The notes: generated from the sequence alone by a model not told the origin. A DNA stretch of 64,000 nt from DASVWZ01 sp036392935 (GCA_036392935.1 DASVWZ010000147.1:1-64000), one strand, 5' to 3'. Shown: positions 45,377 through 54,783, counted from the first letter of the stretch. Numbers and translations: made by a program.

Positions 45377-46126
45377 TTAGTGGATGATCGTGGGTTTCCC
45401 CAGCACGACGACATCGACCCGACGATTGGCAGCGCGGCCGGCTTCGGTGTCGTTGCTGGCAACCGGATGGAACTCGGCATAGCCGGCAGCTGAGAGCAGT
45501 TCCGGCGGAAATTGATATTGCATGATCAGCCTCCGTACGACTTCTGAGGCGCGGGCAGTCGAGAGCTCCCAGTTAGAGTTGTACTGCGAATTGTGAATGG
45601 GTCGATTATCGGTGTGTCCTTCGATGCGGACACGGTAGCCGCGCGCGGCAAGCATGTTTGCAAGCCTTCCGAAAACTGCCTGTGAATTGGTTTGAATTTC
45701 GGTCGACCCGCTTTCAAAAAATCCGGCCTCCTGCAAACTGATGACCAATCCTTCGGATGACTTTCTGATCGAAACTTCTCCTTGAGCGATCTCTTTTTTC
45801 AGAGCTCCCTCTAATTCCTGGCGCAGATCGTTCATCTCACGAGTGTCCTCACGAGGCGCCGGGCGGGGAACGGCAGCTGTCGTTTCCGGCTTCAGCAGCG
45901 CGGGTGGTATCTGCAGCGTCTGGCCACTTTGGTTGATTGCAGAGGCATCACCGTTGTTGAAGGCATATTGGATGGCCTGCGCCAGCTCCACCACTTTTCT
46001 TTTGTCGACCTGCGCGACTGAATACAGAACCACGAAAAACGCAAAAAGCAAGGTTACAAAGTCGGCGTAGGACACCAGCCAACGCTCGTGGTTCACATGG
46101 GGCTTGCGGATCCTGCGTGGTTTCAT
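45377..46126 (-). CDS. motB: Flagellar motor stator protein MotB
   Basis: 249 residues. A short basic N-terminus is followed by one transmembrane helix whose start 'SYADFVTLLFAFFVVLYS' contains the proton-binding Asp22. A linker leads to the OmpA-like peptidoglycan-binding domain (about 125-245) with 'GFFESGSTEIQ', 'IEGHTDNRP' and 'NWELSTARASEVV'. MotB anchors the stator to the wall and, with MotA, converts proton flow to rotation. It lies 20 bp after motA. Confidence 0.93.
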   Translation of the reverse strand: MKPRRIRKPHVNHERWLVSYADFVTLLFAFFVVLYSVAQVDKRKVVELAQAIQYAFNNGDASAINQSGQTLQIPPALLKPETTAAVPRPAPREDTREMNDLRQELEGALKKEIAQGEVSIRKSSEGLVISLQEAGFFESGSTEIQTNSQAVFGRLANMLAARGYRVRIEGHTDNRPIHNSQYNSNWELSTARASEVVRRLIMQYQFPPELLSAAGYAEFHPVASNDTEAGRAANRRVDVVVLGKPTIIH

Positions 46127-46146
46127 TGTCCGGTTCCGGCTGCGGC

Positions 46147-46953
46147 CTACTGTGCCGCGGGCTTGGTCTTGTCTTTATCATTGTCTTTCGTCGTGCCGTC
46201 TTTGCTCTTGTCTTTTGATAGGAAACCCAGCAAGCGCGTCTCCAGCATTTTGGGATTCATGCCTTCGAGAATGCAGACCACGCCCTCGACCGTCACCTCA
46301 CGCATGACTTGCTCTTCGCGAATCCGGGTGCGTAACTTGCCAGCCGATGGAAGGAAAAAAAGATTGGCTGCCCCGACCCCGTAAAGCGTAGCCACAAATG
46401 CCACGGCGATGCCGCGGCCAACTTCGTCGATCTTGTCCAAGTGTTGCATCACCTGGATCAAACCCATGACTGCGCCAATGATGCCGATGGTGGGCGAGAA
46501 GCCGCCGGCCGATTCGAAGACTTGGGGGATGCGATCTTCGAGTTCGGCTTTGTGACTTAGTTCGAGATCCATGATGCCGCGCAGTTCCTGTGGTTCGGTT
46601 CCGTCCACGGCCAGCATGAGGGATTTCTTCAGGAAAGGCTCGACGATCTTTTCCAGCTTGTTATCCAGGGAGACGATGCCGTCACGCCGTGCCTGTTTGG
46701 CAAACTCTACTAGTTCCTGCACTCGCAACATGTCGTTCTGCTGGGGCTCGAAGAACACGCGCGCCAGTTGTCGGGCGGCATCGGTCACCACAGGCAGAGG
46801 GAACTGAATGAGGACTGCGCCGATGGTTCCACCGAAGACAATCATGGCAGCGGTGGGCTGCAGGACCTGGGACAGTTTGCCGCCCTCGATGAGCAGGCCG
46901 CCCACGATCCCGCCGACTCCTAAAATCACGCCGCCCCATGTCGCCTTGTCCAC
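46147..46953 (-). CDS. motA: Flagellar motor stator protein MotA
   Basis: 268 residues with a GTG start two bases after the flbD stop. Four hydrophobic segments lie at about 7-25, 33-51, 155-175 and 185-205, with the large cytoplasmic loop between 2 and 3. 'GIIGAVMGLIQVMQHLDK' and 'GRGIAVAFVATLYGVGAANL' are the MotA/TolQ/ExbB signatures. The C-terminus is a long Lys/Asp-rich tail (about 248-268). It forms the inner-membrane proton channel with MotB. Confidence 0.93.
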   Translation of the reverse strand: MDKATWGGVILGVGGIVGGLLIEGGKLSQVLQPTAAMIVFGGTIGAVLIQFPLPVVTDAARQLARVFFEPQQNDMLRVQELVEFAKQARRDGIVSLDNKLEKIVEPFLKKSLMLAVDGTEPQELRGIMDLELSHKAELEDRIPQVFESAGGFSPTIGIIGAVMGLIQVMQHLDKIDEVGRGIAVAFVATLYGVGAANLFFLPSAGKLRTRIREEQVMREVTVEGVVCILEGMNPKMLETRLLGFLSKDKSKDGTTKDNDKDKTKPAAQ

Positions 46954-46955
46954 GG

Positions 46956-47219
46956 TTACCTTTCGACGCGTCCTTTCTGAGCATGATTGGAGTTGGAGGC
47001 CAGGTGCGCACCGAGAGAAGAAAGCGAGACTGCGGCCGCTTGCATGACCTTCTGGCGAAATTGCACGACCTTCGCCATTACTTCCTCAGCGCTTTCGCGG
47101 ACCAGGATTTTTTCACCGTTCAGCAGAGTGATGACGGTGTCTGGAGCTTGTTCGACGAACTTGATGAGGTCTGAATTGACGACCAGGCTGCTGTTATTCA
47201 GCCGAGTTAGTTGGATCAT
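46956..47219 (-). CDS. flbD: FlbD family flagellar protein
   Basis: 87 residues from the ATG at 47219; AGGAGG lies 4-5 bases upstream, ruling out an in-frame start at 47267. The protein begins MIQLTRLNNSSLVVNSDLIK and has 'VITLLNGEKILVRES', the complete short FlbD/SwrD pattern. SwrD of Bacillus increases motor torque; the location before motA-motB fits such a role. It begins the flbD-motA-motB operon, with two bases to motA. Divergent from flagellin. Confidence 0.88.
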   Translation of the reverse strand: MIQLTRLNNSSLVVNSDLIKFVEQAPDTVITLLNGEKILVRESAEEVMAKVVQFRQKVMQAAAVSLSSLGAHLASNSNHAQKGRVER

Positions 47220-47493
47220 CGCGCCTCCTATGGGCACACTCCAGCAGAAGTGCAGAGACCTTAACATTCTTCATCGGCAGACTGGCAGAGGGGTTGGTCG
47301 CTATGTCGTTTCCGGCCTATTACTAAAGGCACACCGTGCTGAGTTCGCGCCTGCTAAAGCCGAATTCCGATTCCGTCGATGGGATGACTGAAGGCAAAGG
47401 TTCCGGCCGCAAGGCAGAGAACAAAGCCTCCAAAAGACCAGGGAGGCGGTTCCAGCAAGACGGAGCCAATTCAAACAAGGAGAAGTTCAAATT

Positions 47494-48945
47494 ATGTTAA
47501 GCATCCTGAGTAATCCGGCCTCCCTGGCCGCTGAGAACCAGTTGGGCATCACAAACATGTCGTTGCAGAACACGTTGTTGCAGTTGTCATCCGGCCAGCG
47601 CATCAACAGCGGCGCGGATGATCCGGCAGGGCTGGCGATTGCGAACGGGTTGCAGGCCAACATTTCGGCACTTACCCAATCGGCCAGCAATGCCAATGAC
47701 GGCGTCGGCGAATTGCAGGTAGCTGACGGCGCGTTGGCGCAGGTCACCACACTGCTGAATCAGGCAGTGACACTGGCGACCGAATCGGCCAGCGGCACCG
47801 TGTCTGATAGTCAGCGCGTGGCGATTCAGGCGGAATATTCATCGATCCTGTCAGAAATCAACCGCATTGGCACCAACACCACGTACAACAGCAGCCAGGT
47901 TTTCCAGAACGTTGGCGATGCCACCAGCACCGCGACAAATCTAGCGGCCACTACAACTCTTGGCGGTCAAGGTGGTTTCGCGACCAGCGCGGACAACGGC
48001 CTGAGCCTTAACTCAGCATTACTGTCTGGCGCCAACAACCCCTCTGGCCTCACGCTTACCATCAACGGAAATACGGTTTACACTGCGCAAGCGACTGATA
48101 CTGTGCAGAACCTGGTCGACGCCGTCAACGCCACAGGACAGTTCACCGCCAGCGTGGCCAGTGGCAGCCTGGTAATTACGGCTATTGGTAATACGACTGC
48201 CCCAACTGTGGCGGGCACTCTTACCACGAACGCGCATACGGTGCTAGGTGCGTTCACCGGCACTGCAGGATCCTCCACTGCTGTCACCGTCACAGCCAGC
48301 GACGGCTCCGGCCGACACGTGACCGTGACCGACAACGGCGGGCTGACGGTGCAGAACTTGATCACTGCCATTGACAATTCGCAGGAAGGATTTGCTGCGG
48401 AACTGAACAATGGCTCTTTGGTGATCACCGACATGAACGCTCCAACTGACTCGCCTGCGATCAGTGGCACGATGACGACCGGCGTGCTGGGCGCGTTCTC
48501 ATCTTCGACCGGGCCGGCGCTGACCAGCATTTACCTCAGCGATTCGACCTCGGCCGGATCGAGCGCGATCACGGTGGGGATCGGTGCCATCAGTTCGTCG
48601 AGCATCGCGGATGGCAACGGCGGTAACGCTGTGAACTTGTCGAACACCAATCTGTCGACTCAGGGCGCGGCGGAAAGTGCAGTGAGTTCGATCAACCAGG
48701 CCATTCAGAACGTGGCCAGCATGCGCGGTTCGCTCGGCGCCAGCATCAACCGGCTGCAGAGCGCCGGAAACGTCATCAACGCTCAGGTGCAGAACCTGAC
48801 TGCAGCCGAGGATGGCATTACCGCCGCGGATATTCCGTCGACGGTGGCCAATCTCACCAAGTATTCGATTCTGGAACAAACCGGCGTAGCCGCTTTGTCT
48901 CAGGCCAACCAGATGCAGCAGCTGGTGCTCAAACTGCTGCAGTAA
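47494..48945 (+). CDS. fliC: Flagellin
   Basis: 483 residues. The conserved N-terminal D0/D1 domain (about 1-150) has 'LQLSSGQRINSGADDPAGLAIA', and the C-terminal D1/D0 domain (about 395-483) ends 'ALSQANQMQQLVLKLLQ'. The central part holds two flagellin hook-IN-like motifs, about 175-225 and 255-310 ('LTLTINGNTVYTAQATD' and 'TVTASDGSGRHVTVTDN'). It polymerises into the filament after export by the flagellar type III system. AAGGAG is 12 bases upstream and a strong terminator follows. Only one flagellin gene is in the window. Confidence 0.95.
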   Translation: MLSILSNPASLAAENQLGITNMSLQNTLLQLSSGQRINSGADDPAGLAIANGLQANISALTQSASNANDGVGELQVADGALAQVTTLLNQAVTLATESASGTVSDSQRVAIQAEYSSILSEINRIGTNTTYNSSQVFQNVGDATSTATNLAATTTLGGQGGFATSADNGLSLNSALLSGANNPSGLTLTINGNTVYTAQATDTVQNLVDAVNATGQFTASVASGSLVITAIGNTTAPTVAGTLTTNAHTVLGAFTGTAGSSTAVTVTASDGSGRHVTVTDNGGLTVQNLITAIDNSQEGFAAELNNGSLVITDMNAPTDSPAISGTMTTGVLGAFSSSTGPALTSIYLSDSTSAGSSAITVGIGAISSSSIADGNGGNAVNLSNTNLSTQGAAESAVSSINQAIQNVASMRGSLGASINRLQSAGNVINAQVQNLTAAEDGITAADIPSTVANLTKYSILEQTGVAALSQANQMQQLVLKLLQ

Positions 48946-48956
48946 TGCCTCCGGGG

Positions 48957-48992
48957 AAGGAGGGTGGTCTTGCCGCCCTCCTTATCTTTTTT
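48957..48992 (+). terminator. Intrinsic terminator of the flagellin gene
   Basis: AAGGAGGG/CCCTCCTT stem (8 bp, inner loop can pair further) followed by ATCTTTTTT. It separates flagellin from fliD. Confidence 0.87.
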
Positions 48993-49116
48993 GAAACCGA
49001 GTTTCGAAAACGAAAACTTGGCGTAAGAAGAGAGATGACGAGGCAAGGGTCGAGCGCGTTGCAGGCAGTCAAAATGCAGGCAGAACATCGCTGAAATACG
49101 CCTCGACGGAGGAATT

Positions 49117-50550
49117 ATGGGGATCACGCTGAATCCGAGCACACTGCTGAATGGGCAAGGCCTTGATGTAAGCACACTGGTCACAGAGGTTTTGGCCAAT
49201 CAGAGCGGGGAACTTACAGTTCTGGAGAATGAGCAGTCGACGCTTTCGACCAATGCTGGGCTCCTGCAAGGCATTAACAACGACCTGAATTCATTGGCTA
49301 CTGCGGTGCAAGGGCTGGCCGATCCCACCGGAGCACTGGCGGCGATGGCGGCAAACTCCTCCGATTCGAACATTCTGACTGCAAGCGCTGAAACGTCGGC
49401 AACCGCCGGCACGCATTCCATAGTGGTGGATACGCTGGCCAGCGCAGGCATGATTTACAGCGAACCCATGACGAACGCGAACACATCATTCTTGGCCAGC
49501 GGATCGAGCAGCGGGGATATTCAACTGCAGGTTGGCGGATCGAATGGCACGACCTACGACCTTCCTATAACCGCAGGCTCCAACGACACCTTAAGCACGC
49601 TCGCCAGCTATATCAATCAGCAGAGCACACAGAACAATTGGGGCTTGTCTGCCAGCGTGGTCAGTGATGCCAACGGCTCGCGCCTGGCGATCTATAGCCA
49701 GTCCACCGGAACCAGCACTGCTCTCGCGATTTCCTCGAACAACACGAACCTGAGTTTTGCGGCGCCAGTTGGCGGAACTGACGCGACCTTCACGCTTGAT
49801 GGCGTTCCATTTGAGACGCAGACCAATGCCGTGACAGGGGCGATTCCCGGGGTCACGCTGAATTTGGCCAGCGCCGATCCCAATACTACGGTTCAGCTCA
49901 CCGTCGGCGCTGACGTCAATCAGGCCACGCAGGCCATCAACAATTTTGTCAGCGCTTACAACACTGTTATCGGCGACATCAATCAACAGTACACGGTCAG
50001 CTCTTCCACGAATAACGAAGGTCCGCTGGCTGCAGACAGCGCCCTGCGGTCCCTGCAAACCAGCCTACTTAACGACGTTACCTACTCGGTGGCAGGCAGT
50101 GGCGGCACGGTGAATCTGGCGTCGCTTGGCATCAGCATGAACGATGATGGCACGCTCACCGTGGGCAACAACGCCAGCGGCCAGAGCCTGAGCCAGGTGC
50201 TGCAGAACGATCCCTCCAGCGTGCTCAATTTTTTTCAGAACGCTTCGTCCACCGGATTCGCCAACAACTTCAACAATGACCTGACCAATCTGACCGACCC
50301 TACGGCAGGCGTTCTGAACGCCGACATCGCCCAGAACCAGACCCAGCAGCAGAACCTGACTTCCGACATCGACGAGTTCCAGCAACAGCTTCAATCGCAA
50401 CAGACGGCTTTGACGCAGCAATTCAATCAGGTCAACTCCACCTTGCAGGAATACCCAGCCACGCTGAACGAAGTCACGTCTTTGCTCGCCGGCCTGACAG
50501 GTTCTTCTACGACGTCAAGCACATCCTCCAGCTCTTCGACAACTCTTTAA
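49117..50550 (+). CDS. fliD: Flagellar filament cap protein FliD (HAP2)
   Basis: 477 residues. The N-terminus 'GLDVSTLVTEVLANQSGELTVLENEQS' is the FliD N domain, and a hook-IN motif is near 165-200. The FliD C domain (about 235-450) includes 'AINNFVSAYNTVIGDINQQY' and ends in a coiled coil. The C-terminal 17 residues are almost wholly Ser/Thr. FliD caps the filament and folds incoming flagellin. GGAGG is 7 bases before the ATG. The stop is 6 bp before fliS. Confidence 0.93.
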   Translation: MGITLNPSTLLNGQGLDVSTLVTEVLANQSGELTVLENEQSTLSTNAGLLQGINNDLNSLATAVQGLADPTGALAAMAANSSDSNILTASAETSATAGTHSIVVDTLASAGMIYSEPMTNANTSFLASGSSSGDIQLQVGGSNGTTYDLPITAGSNDTLSTLASYINQQSTQNNWGLSASVVSDANGSRLAIYSQSTGTSTALAISSNNTNLSFAAPVGGTDATFTLDGVPFETQTNAVTGAIPGVTLNLASADPNTTVQLTVGADVNQATQAINNFVSAYNTVIGDINQQYTVSSSTNNEGPLAADSALRSLQTSLLNDVTYSVAGSGGTVNLASLGISMNDDGTLTVGNNASGQSLSQVLQNDPSSVLNFFQNASSTGFANNFNNDLTNLTDPTAGVLNADIAQNQTQQQNLTSDIDEFQQQLQSQQTALTQQFNQVNSTLQEYPATLNEVTSLLAGLTGSSTTSSTSSSSSTTL

Positions 50551-50556
50551 CAAGCC

Positions 50557-51006
50557 ATGAACAACCCTCGAAACGCATACCGTGAGGCGGCTGTAAGTGG
50601 AGGCAACCCGGTCCAGTTGGTCATTCGCCTTTACGAACAAATCATCCAGGACATCAGTCAGGCGGTTAAGGCGATCGAAACGAATGAAATCGAGCTGCGG
50701 ACAGCGAAAATTAACCACGCGATTCTGGTAATTGCTCACCTGCAATCGCAACTCGATTTCGGGACGGGACCGGCGCCAGCTCGCCAACTCAGCGCATTCT
50801 ATGATTCGGTGCGCAGCGGTCTCGTGCGGGCGCAGTTTCGCGGGTCGAAAGAATTGCTCGCTCAACAAATCACCGACCTGCTCGAAGTCCGATCCGCCTG
50901 GATGGAAGTGGAACGGGAAGATACAGGATCGACGTCTAATGCGCCCGCGATTGCTGGGGCTGCCGCTGACGATGCCGAGCCCATGGTCGCAAGCTGGAAG
51001 GCCTGA
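50557..51006 (+). CDS. fliS: Flagellin export chaperone FliS
   Basis: 149 residues. The opening 'NPRNAYREAAVSGGNPVQLVIRLYEQIIQD' matches FliS in length and pattern (the run is split here by a conserved 'YREA...LYE' core). Four helices are expected, followed by an acidic C-terminal tail. FliS binds the C-terminal D0 helix of flagellin and keeps it unfolded for export. The stop codon overlaps the ATG of the next gene by one base (TGATG), so translation is coupled. Confidence 0.9.
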   Translation: MNNPRNAYREAAVSGGNPVQLVIRLYEQIIQDISQAVKAIETNEIELRTAKINHAILVIAHLQSQLDFGTGPAPARQLSAFYDSVRSGLVRAQFRGSKELLAQQITDLLEVRSAWMEVEREDTGSTSNAPAIAGAAADDAEPMVASWKA

Positions 51007-51362
51007 TGTCAGGGGCAGCGGTCGAAATTCTGCAGCGAGTGAACACCTCGCTGGCCGCTGCGATCAGCCGTTTTCAGCCCGAACATACCCGCGCTTCCGC
51101 CATCCAAGCGGAAGAACTTTCCGCCCTGCGCAAAGAGATTCGTTGTGCCGCGAATTGCATACGTGAACTGCCGCCGCATGCTACGAACGAACCGGCACTC
51201 GAAAAACACCTCTCCGATTTCCGCCATCATCTCGAACAGCTAAAGCAGGTCCTGCCGGCGCTCCATGCGCGTTTGCTGGCGGAGCAAGCGCGGCTATCTC
51301 AAACGCAAACGCAGATCAATGCTGCTGCGGCCTGGGTCGAGGCTAATCAAAGAACCCTGTAA
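51006..51362 (+). CDS. Small helical protein, candidate FliT/FlgN-like chaperone
   Basis: 118 residues, almost wholly helical ('LAAAISRFQPEHTRASA', 'LHARLLAEQARLSQTQTQ'), without cysteine motifs or signal peptide. It starts within the fliS stop codon and so is translationally coupled to it. In many bacteria fliT follows fliS and encodes a chaperone for FliD; the position and size fit, but the sequence identity to FliT is not evident by eye. Confidence 0.55.
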   Translation: MSGAAVEILQRVNTSLAAAISRFQPEHTRASAIQAEELSALRKEIRCAANCIRELPPHATNEPALEKHLSDFRHHLEQLKQVLPALHARLLAEQARLSQTQTQINAAAAWVEANQRTL

Positions 51363-51367
51363 ACTGG

Positions 51368-52087
51368 ATGTCGAATCGGCTGGCTTCCATGCTCGACTTC
51401 TCCCGCTTCCAGCTTCTGACCTTCGATTGTTATGGCACGCTCATCGATTGGGAATCCGGCATCTTTTCCGCATTGCGTCCGATTCTCTTCGCTCACGGCG
51501 TAACCATCTCCGATGCCGTGCTGCTCGAGTTGTATGGCGAACTCGAGGCGGAAGCCGAGGGCGGAGAATACTCGACCTACCGCAACGTGCTTGAATCGGT
51601 CGTACGGAACCTGGGCGAGCGTTTGGGGTTTGAGGCGTCAAATGCGGAAGCTCGCGCCCTCCCAGAATCCGTTGCCGGTTGGCTGGCTTTTACCGACACG
51701 GTCGAATCTCTTCGTCGATTGAAACCGCGATACAAGCTTGCAGTTATTTCCAATATCGACGACGATCTCTTTGCTTCAACCGCGCCGAAGCTCGGCATCG
51801 TATTCGACGAGATCATCACTGCTCAGCAAGCCGGGTGTTACAAGCCGTGCAAACAACTGTTCGAACTGGCACAGCAACGTTGCCGTGTTCCCGTCGATGA
51901 ATGGCTGCACATCGGGCAAAGCATTTACCACGACGTGATTCCGGCGCAGGATCTCGGAATCTCGACTGTCTGGGTGAATCGTCCATCCGCGCGGGCTGGA
52001 ATCGGCGCCGTGAAGCCAGCACAAGGGAAGCCCGATCTTGAGGTCCCAAACCTGACCACATTGGCGGACATCGCGCTCCACCTCTGA
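51368..52087 (+). CDS. HAD superfamily hydrolase, haloacid dehalogenase type II-like
   Basis: 239 residues. Motif I is 'LLTFDCYGTLIDWESG', with the nucleophile Asp in FDCYGT; motif II is 'AVISNIDDD' and motif III/IV region includes 'CYKPCKQLF' and 'HIGQSIYHDVIPAQDLG'. The cap region (about 30-110) is helical, as in L-2-haloacid dehalogenases. The true substrate may be a phosphorylated metabolite. It starts 5 bp after the fliT-like gene but looks functionally unrelated to flagella. Confidence 0.82.
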   Translation: MSNRLASMLDFSRFQLLTFDCYGTLIDWESGIFSALRPILFAHGVTISDAVLLELYGELEAEAEGGEYSTYRNVLESVVRNLGERLGFEASNAEARALPESVAGWLAFTDTVESLRRLKPRYKLAVISNIDDDLFASTAPKLGIVFDEIITAQQAGCYKPCKQLFELAQQRCRVPVDEWLHIGQSIYHDVIPAQDLGISTVWVNRPSARAGIGAVKPAQGKPDLEVPNLTTLADIALHL

Positions 52088-52168
52088 CTCGCATCTTTCG
52101 TTGATTCAGTATTAGACTGGTTTTTCTGCCGCCTACTCATTCGGCAAAGCCAGCATCTTGGAGAAGCC

Positions 52169-53383
52169 ATGACCGTCGCCGCTCGTGTTAATCCGCTTTC
52201 GTACCTCACCGATCAGATCAGCGACCTTAAAGCTAAGGGCACGCATTTTCGCCTACGCGTTCTCGACGACGAGCAAGGTCCCGTTTGCACTTTCGACGGA
52301 AAGAAAGTGATCAACCTCGCCTCGAACAACTACCTGGGGCTCACAACGCACCCCAAGTTGCGCGAAGCCGCGCTTGCAGCCACGCGAGAATACGGTGTCG
52401 GTTCCGGCGCCGTCCGCACGATCGCCGGCACCATGAAAATTCACATGGAGTTGGAGGAAAAAATCGCTCGCTTCAAGAACGTCGAAGCCTGCGTGGTTTT
52501 TCAATCCGGATTCACCGCCAACGCTGGTACCGTGTCTGCTGTTCTGGGCAAAGAGGATTTCATCATCTCCGACCAGCTCAACCATGCTTCGATCATCGAT
52601 GGAGCGCGTCTTTCTCGCGCCAAGATCCTCGTCTTCAATCACAAAGACATTGCTCACGCAGAACAACAACTCGCCAGTGTGAAAGATCAACCAGGGAAAA
52701 AGCTGTTGATCACCGACGGCGTTTTTTCAATGGATGGCGACATCGGGCCGCTCCCGGCACTCTGCGATCTTGCAGAAAAATACGGAGCCATCATGATGGT
52801 TGATGACGCTCATGCTTCCGGCGTCCTTGGCCGCAACGGCCGCGGTACGGTCGACCATTTCAAAGTTCACGGACGCGTCGACATTCAGGTCGGCACGCTT
52901 TCGAAAGCAATCGGCGCCCTCGGCGGATACGTCTGCGGCACGCGCGATCTGATCGACTTTCTCTACCATCGCGGCCGTCCATTCCTGTTTTCAACGTCGC
53001 ATCCGCCGTCGGTCGCGGCCACTTGTATCGCGGCCTTCGACGTTCTCGAAAGCGAACCCGAGCGCATCGATCAACTCTGGCAGAACACGCGCTTCTGGAA
53101 AAAAGAACTTGGCCTGCTCGGCTTCAACATCGGCGGAGTGAACACTCCTGCCAGCGAAACGCCGATCACTCCAATCATCATCGGCGACGGCAAACTCACC
53201 ATGGACTTTTCGCGCGAACTTTTCAATCAAAGCGTCCTGGGCACGGGCATCGCGTTCCCCACCGTCCCGGAGGGCAAAGCTCGCATCCGCACCATCATGA
53301 CCGCGACGCATACACAAGACCAGTTGCAGCAGGCGCTTGAAATCCTCAAGCGCGTTGGCAAAAAAATGAGTATTCTTAACTGA
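52169..53383 (+). CDS. kbl: Glycine C-acetyltransferase / 2-amino-3-ketobutyrate CoA ligase-like
   Basis: 404 residues, alpha-oxoamine synthase family. The glycine-rich 'NNYLGLTTHPKLREAA', 'GAVRTIAGTMKIHMELE', 'DDAHASGVLGRNGRG' and the PLP lysine K246 in 'VGTLSKAIGALGGY' are family signatures. The enzyme splits 2-amino-3-ketobutyrate with CoA to glycine and acetyl-CoA. The related BioF makes the biotin precursor; the Kbl-like 'NTPASETPITPIIIGD' favours the former. Threonine dehydrogenase, its usual partner, is not adjacent. GGAGAAG precedes the ATG. Confidence 0.85.
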   Translation: MTVAARVNPLSYLTDQISDLKAKGTHFRLRVLDDEQGPVCTFDGKKVINLASNNYLGLTTHPKLREAALAATREYGVGSGAVRTIAGTMKIHMELEEKIARFKNVEACVVFQSGFTANAGTVSAVLGKEDFIISDQLNHASIIDGARLSRAKILVFNHKDIAHAEQQLASVKDQPGKKLLITDGVFSMDGDIGPLPALCDLAEKYGAIMMVDDAHASGVLGRNGRGTVDHFKVHGRVDIQVGTLSKAIGALGGYVCGTRDLIDFLYHRGRPFLFSTSHPPSVAATCIAAFDVLESEPERIDQLWQNTRFWKKELGLLGFNIGGVNTPASETPITPIIIGDGKLTMDFSRELFNQSVLGTGIAFPTVPEGKARIRTIMTATHTQDQLQQALEILKRVGKKMSILN

Positions 53384-53407
53384 TTCGACTGAAGGAGGCG
53401 AACCAAC

Positions 53408-53770
53408 TTGCGGATGCTTCTTCACTGGCTGATCACCGCTTTAGCGGTCTGGATTACGTCGCGTCTGGTTCCTGGATTTGAAGTCAGCGGCGCCGCTGCC
53501 GCTTTGATCGCCGCGGTTGTGATTGGATTCGTCAACGCCACACTTGGCCTTTTTCTAAAAATCGTCACCTTCCCGCTCACGATCCTTACGCTCGGTCTGT
53601 TCTGGTTCATCGTCAACGCATTCATGATCGAGCTGGCTTCGGTGCTGGTTCCCGGCTTTCACGTGCGTGGTTTTGGGGCCGCGTTCTGGGGCAGCATTGT
53701 GTTGACGCTGGTAAACATGTTCTTGAAGTGGCTGGTGCTGCCTGCGAAAGCCAATAACATCCCGCACTAA
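53408..53770 (+). CDS. Phage-holin-family (4-TM) membrane protein
   Basis: 120 residues from TTG at 53408; AAGGAGGCG lies 6-14 bases before it, and its spacing suits this TTG better than the ATG two codons later. Four hydrophobic helices cover the whole length ('WLITALAVWITSRLVPGF', 'AALIAAVVIGFVNATLGLFL', 'TLGLFWFIVNAFMIELASVLV', 'AFWGSIVLTLVNMFLKWLVL'). The family, named for phage holin IV, is widespread in bacteria outside prophages; no function is established. No phage genes are nearby. Confidence 0.8.
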   Translation: MRMLLHWLITALAVWITSRLVPGFEVSGAAAALIAAVVIGFVNATLGLFLKIVTFPLTILTLGLFWFIVNAFMIELASVLVPGFHVRGFGAAFWGSIVLTLVNMFLKWLVLPAKANNIPH

Positions 53771-53781
53771 CTGCTGGCTGA

Positions 53782-54783
53782 ATGTCGATGGATTCTCCTA
53801 TGCGCAAGACTTTCTTGTCCGCTGTACTTCTGACCGCCGTCATTTCTTTTGCCCAGGACTCGCGCCACTTCACGTTTCACTATGACTTCACCGTCAAGAA
53901 TCTGCCGGCGGATAGGAAGGTCCGCATATGGATGCCGGTCGCGCAAAGCGATGCCTATCAGGAAGTCCATATTGTCTCGGCGAAGGGCGATCTTCCATTA
54001 AAACAAACTGGCGAATCGAAATTCGGCAACGAAATCTACTACGCTGAAACCTCGCATCCGCCGGGCAACGAGCTGCATTTCGACATCGAATACGACATCA
54101 TTCGCCATGAGCGCGTTGCGCTTTCCCCCAACGCACATCTGACAGATGTCTCGCTCTCATCGGCGGAACGCCAGCAATACCTTCAACCCGACACACTTGT
54201 CCCGATCACCGGCCTTCCCGCCGATCTGGCAAAGCAAGTCACGCAGGGCAGGACACAGCCGCTCGACAAAGCCCGTGCCATCTACGATTACGTCTTCACC
54301 ACCATGCGCTACGACAAAACCGGCACCGGTTGGGGTCGCGGCGACGTTCTGTACGCGTGTGACGCCAAGAAAGGCAACTGCACCGACTTCCATTCGCTGT
54401 TCATTGCGATGGCCCGCTCGCAAGGCATTCCCGCGCGCTTCGAAATTGGTTTCCCTTTGCCTGCCGACAAACATTCTGGAGAAATCGCCGGTTATCACTG
54501 CTGGTCTGATTTTTACATCGACGGCAAAGGTTGGATTCCCGTCGACATCTCTGAAGCGTGGAAGCATCCGGACAAACGCGACTACTTTTTCGGATCCCAC
54601 GATGTGAACCGCGTGCAGTTCAGCCTGGGCCGTGACCTTGCGCTCAATCCCGCGCAGGACGGCAAACCGCTCAATTATTTTGTATATCCGTACGTGGAAG
54701 TTGAGGGTCGCGAATTTCCTAACATCTCAATGGCGTTTTCATTCGCCGCCGCCGATTCCACGCCGACCGAAGCCAGCCACTGA
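53782..54783 (+). CDS. Exported transglutaminase-like protein
   Basis: 333 residues. Starts at 53782 or, more likely, at the ATG at 53800, which begins a signal peptide ending near SFA-QD. The N-terminal beta domain (about 25-150) is followed by a transglutaminase-like fold with catalytic Cys in 'KGNCTDFHSLF', His in 'GYHCWSDFY' and Asp in 'WIPVDISEAW'. Bacterial members act as proteases or crosslinkers in the envelope; the substrate is unknown. It is 11 bp after the holin-like gene. Converges on the DUF4239 gene. Confidence 0.8.
   Translation: MSMDSPMRKTFLSAVLLTAVISFAQDSRHFTFHYDFTVKNLPADRKVRIWMPVAQSDAYQEVHIVSAKGDLPLKQTGESKFGNEIYYAETSHPPGNELHFDIEYDIIRHERVALSPNAHLTDVSLSSAERQQYLQPDTLVPITGLPADLAKQVTQGRTQPLDKARAIYDYVFTTMRYDKTGTGWGRGDVLYACDAKKGNCTDFHSLFIAMARSQGIPARFEIGFPLPADKHSGEIAGYHCWSDFYIDGKGWIPVDISEAWKHPDKRDYFFGSHDVNRVQFSLGRDLALNPAQDGKPLNYFVYPYVEVEGREFPNISMAFSFAAADSTPTEASH

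Noticed and set aside
47283..47298. sigma-54-like sequence TGGCA-N6-TTGGT upstream of flagellin
   Set aside because: The key GC of the -12 element is replaced by GG, and it lies about 200 bp before the start codon.
47355..47382. sigma-28-like sequence TAAAG with GTCGATGG upstream of flagellin
   Set aside because: The spacer is 16 rather than 15 and the -10 half matches only in part; suggestive for a flagellin gene but not enough to annotate.
53408..53770. Prophage remnant suggested by the holin-like gene
   Set aside because: This family is common in chromosomes, and no endolysin, integrase or structural phage gene is nearby.
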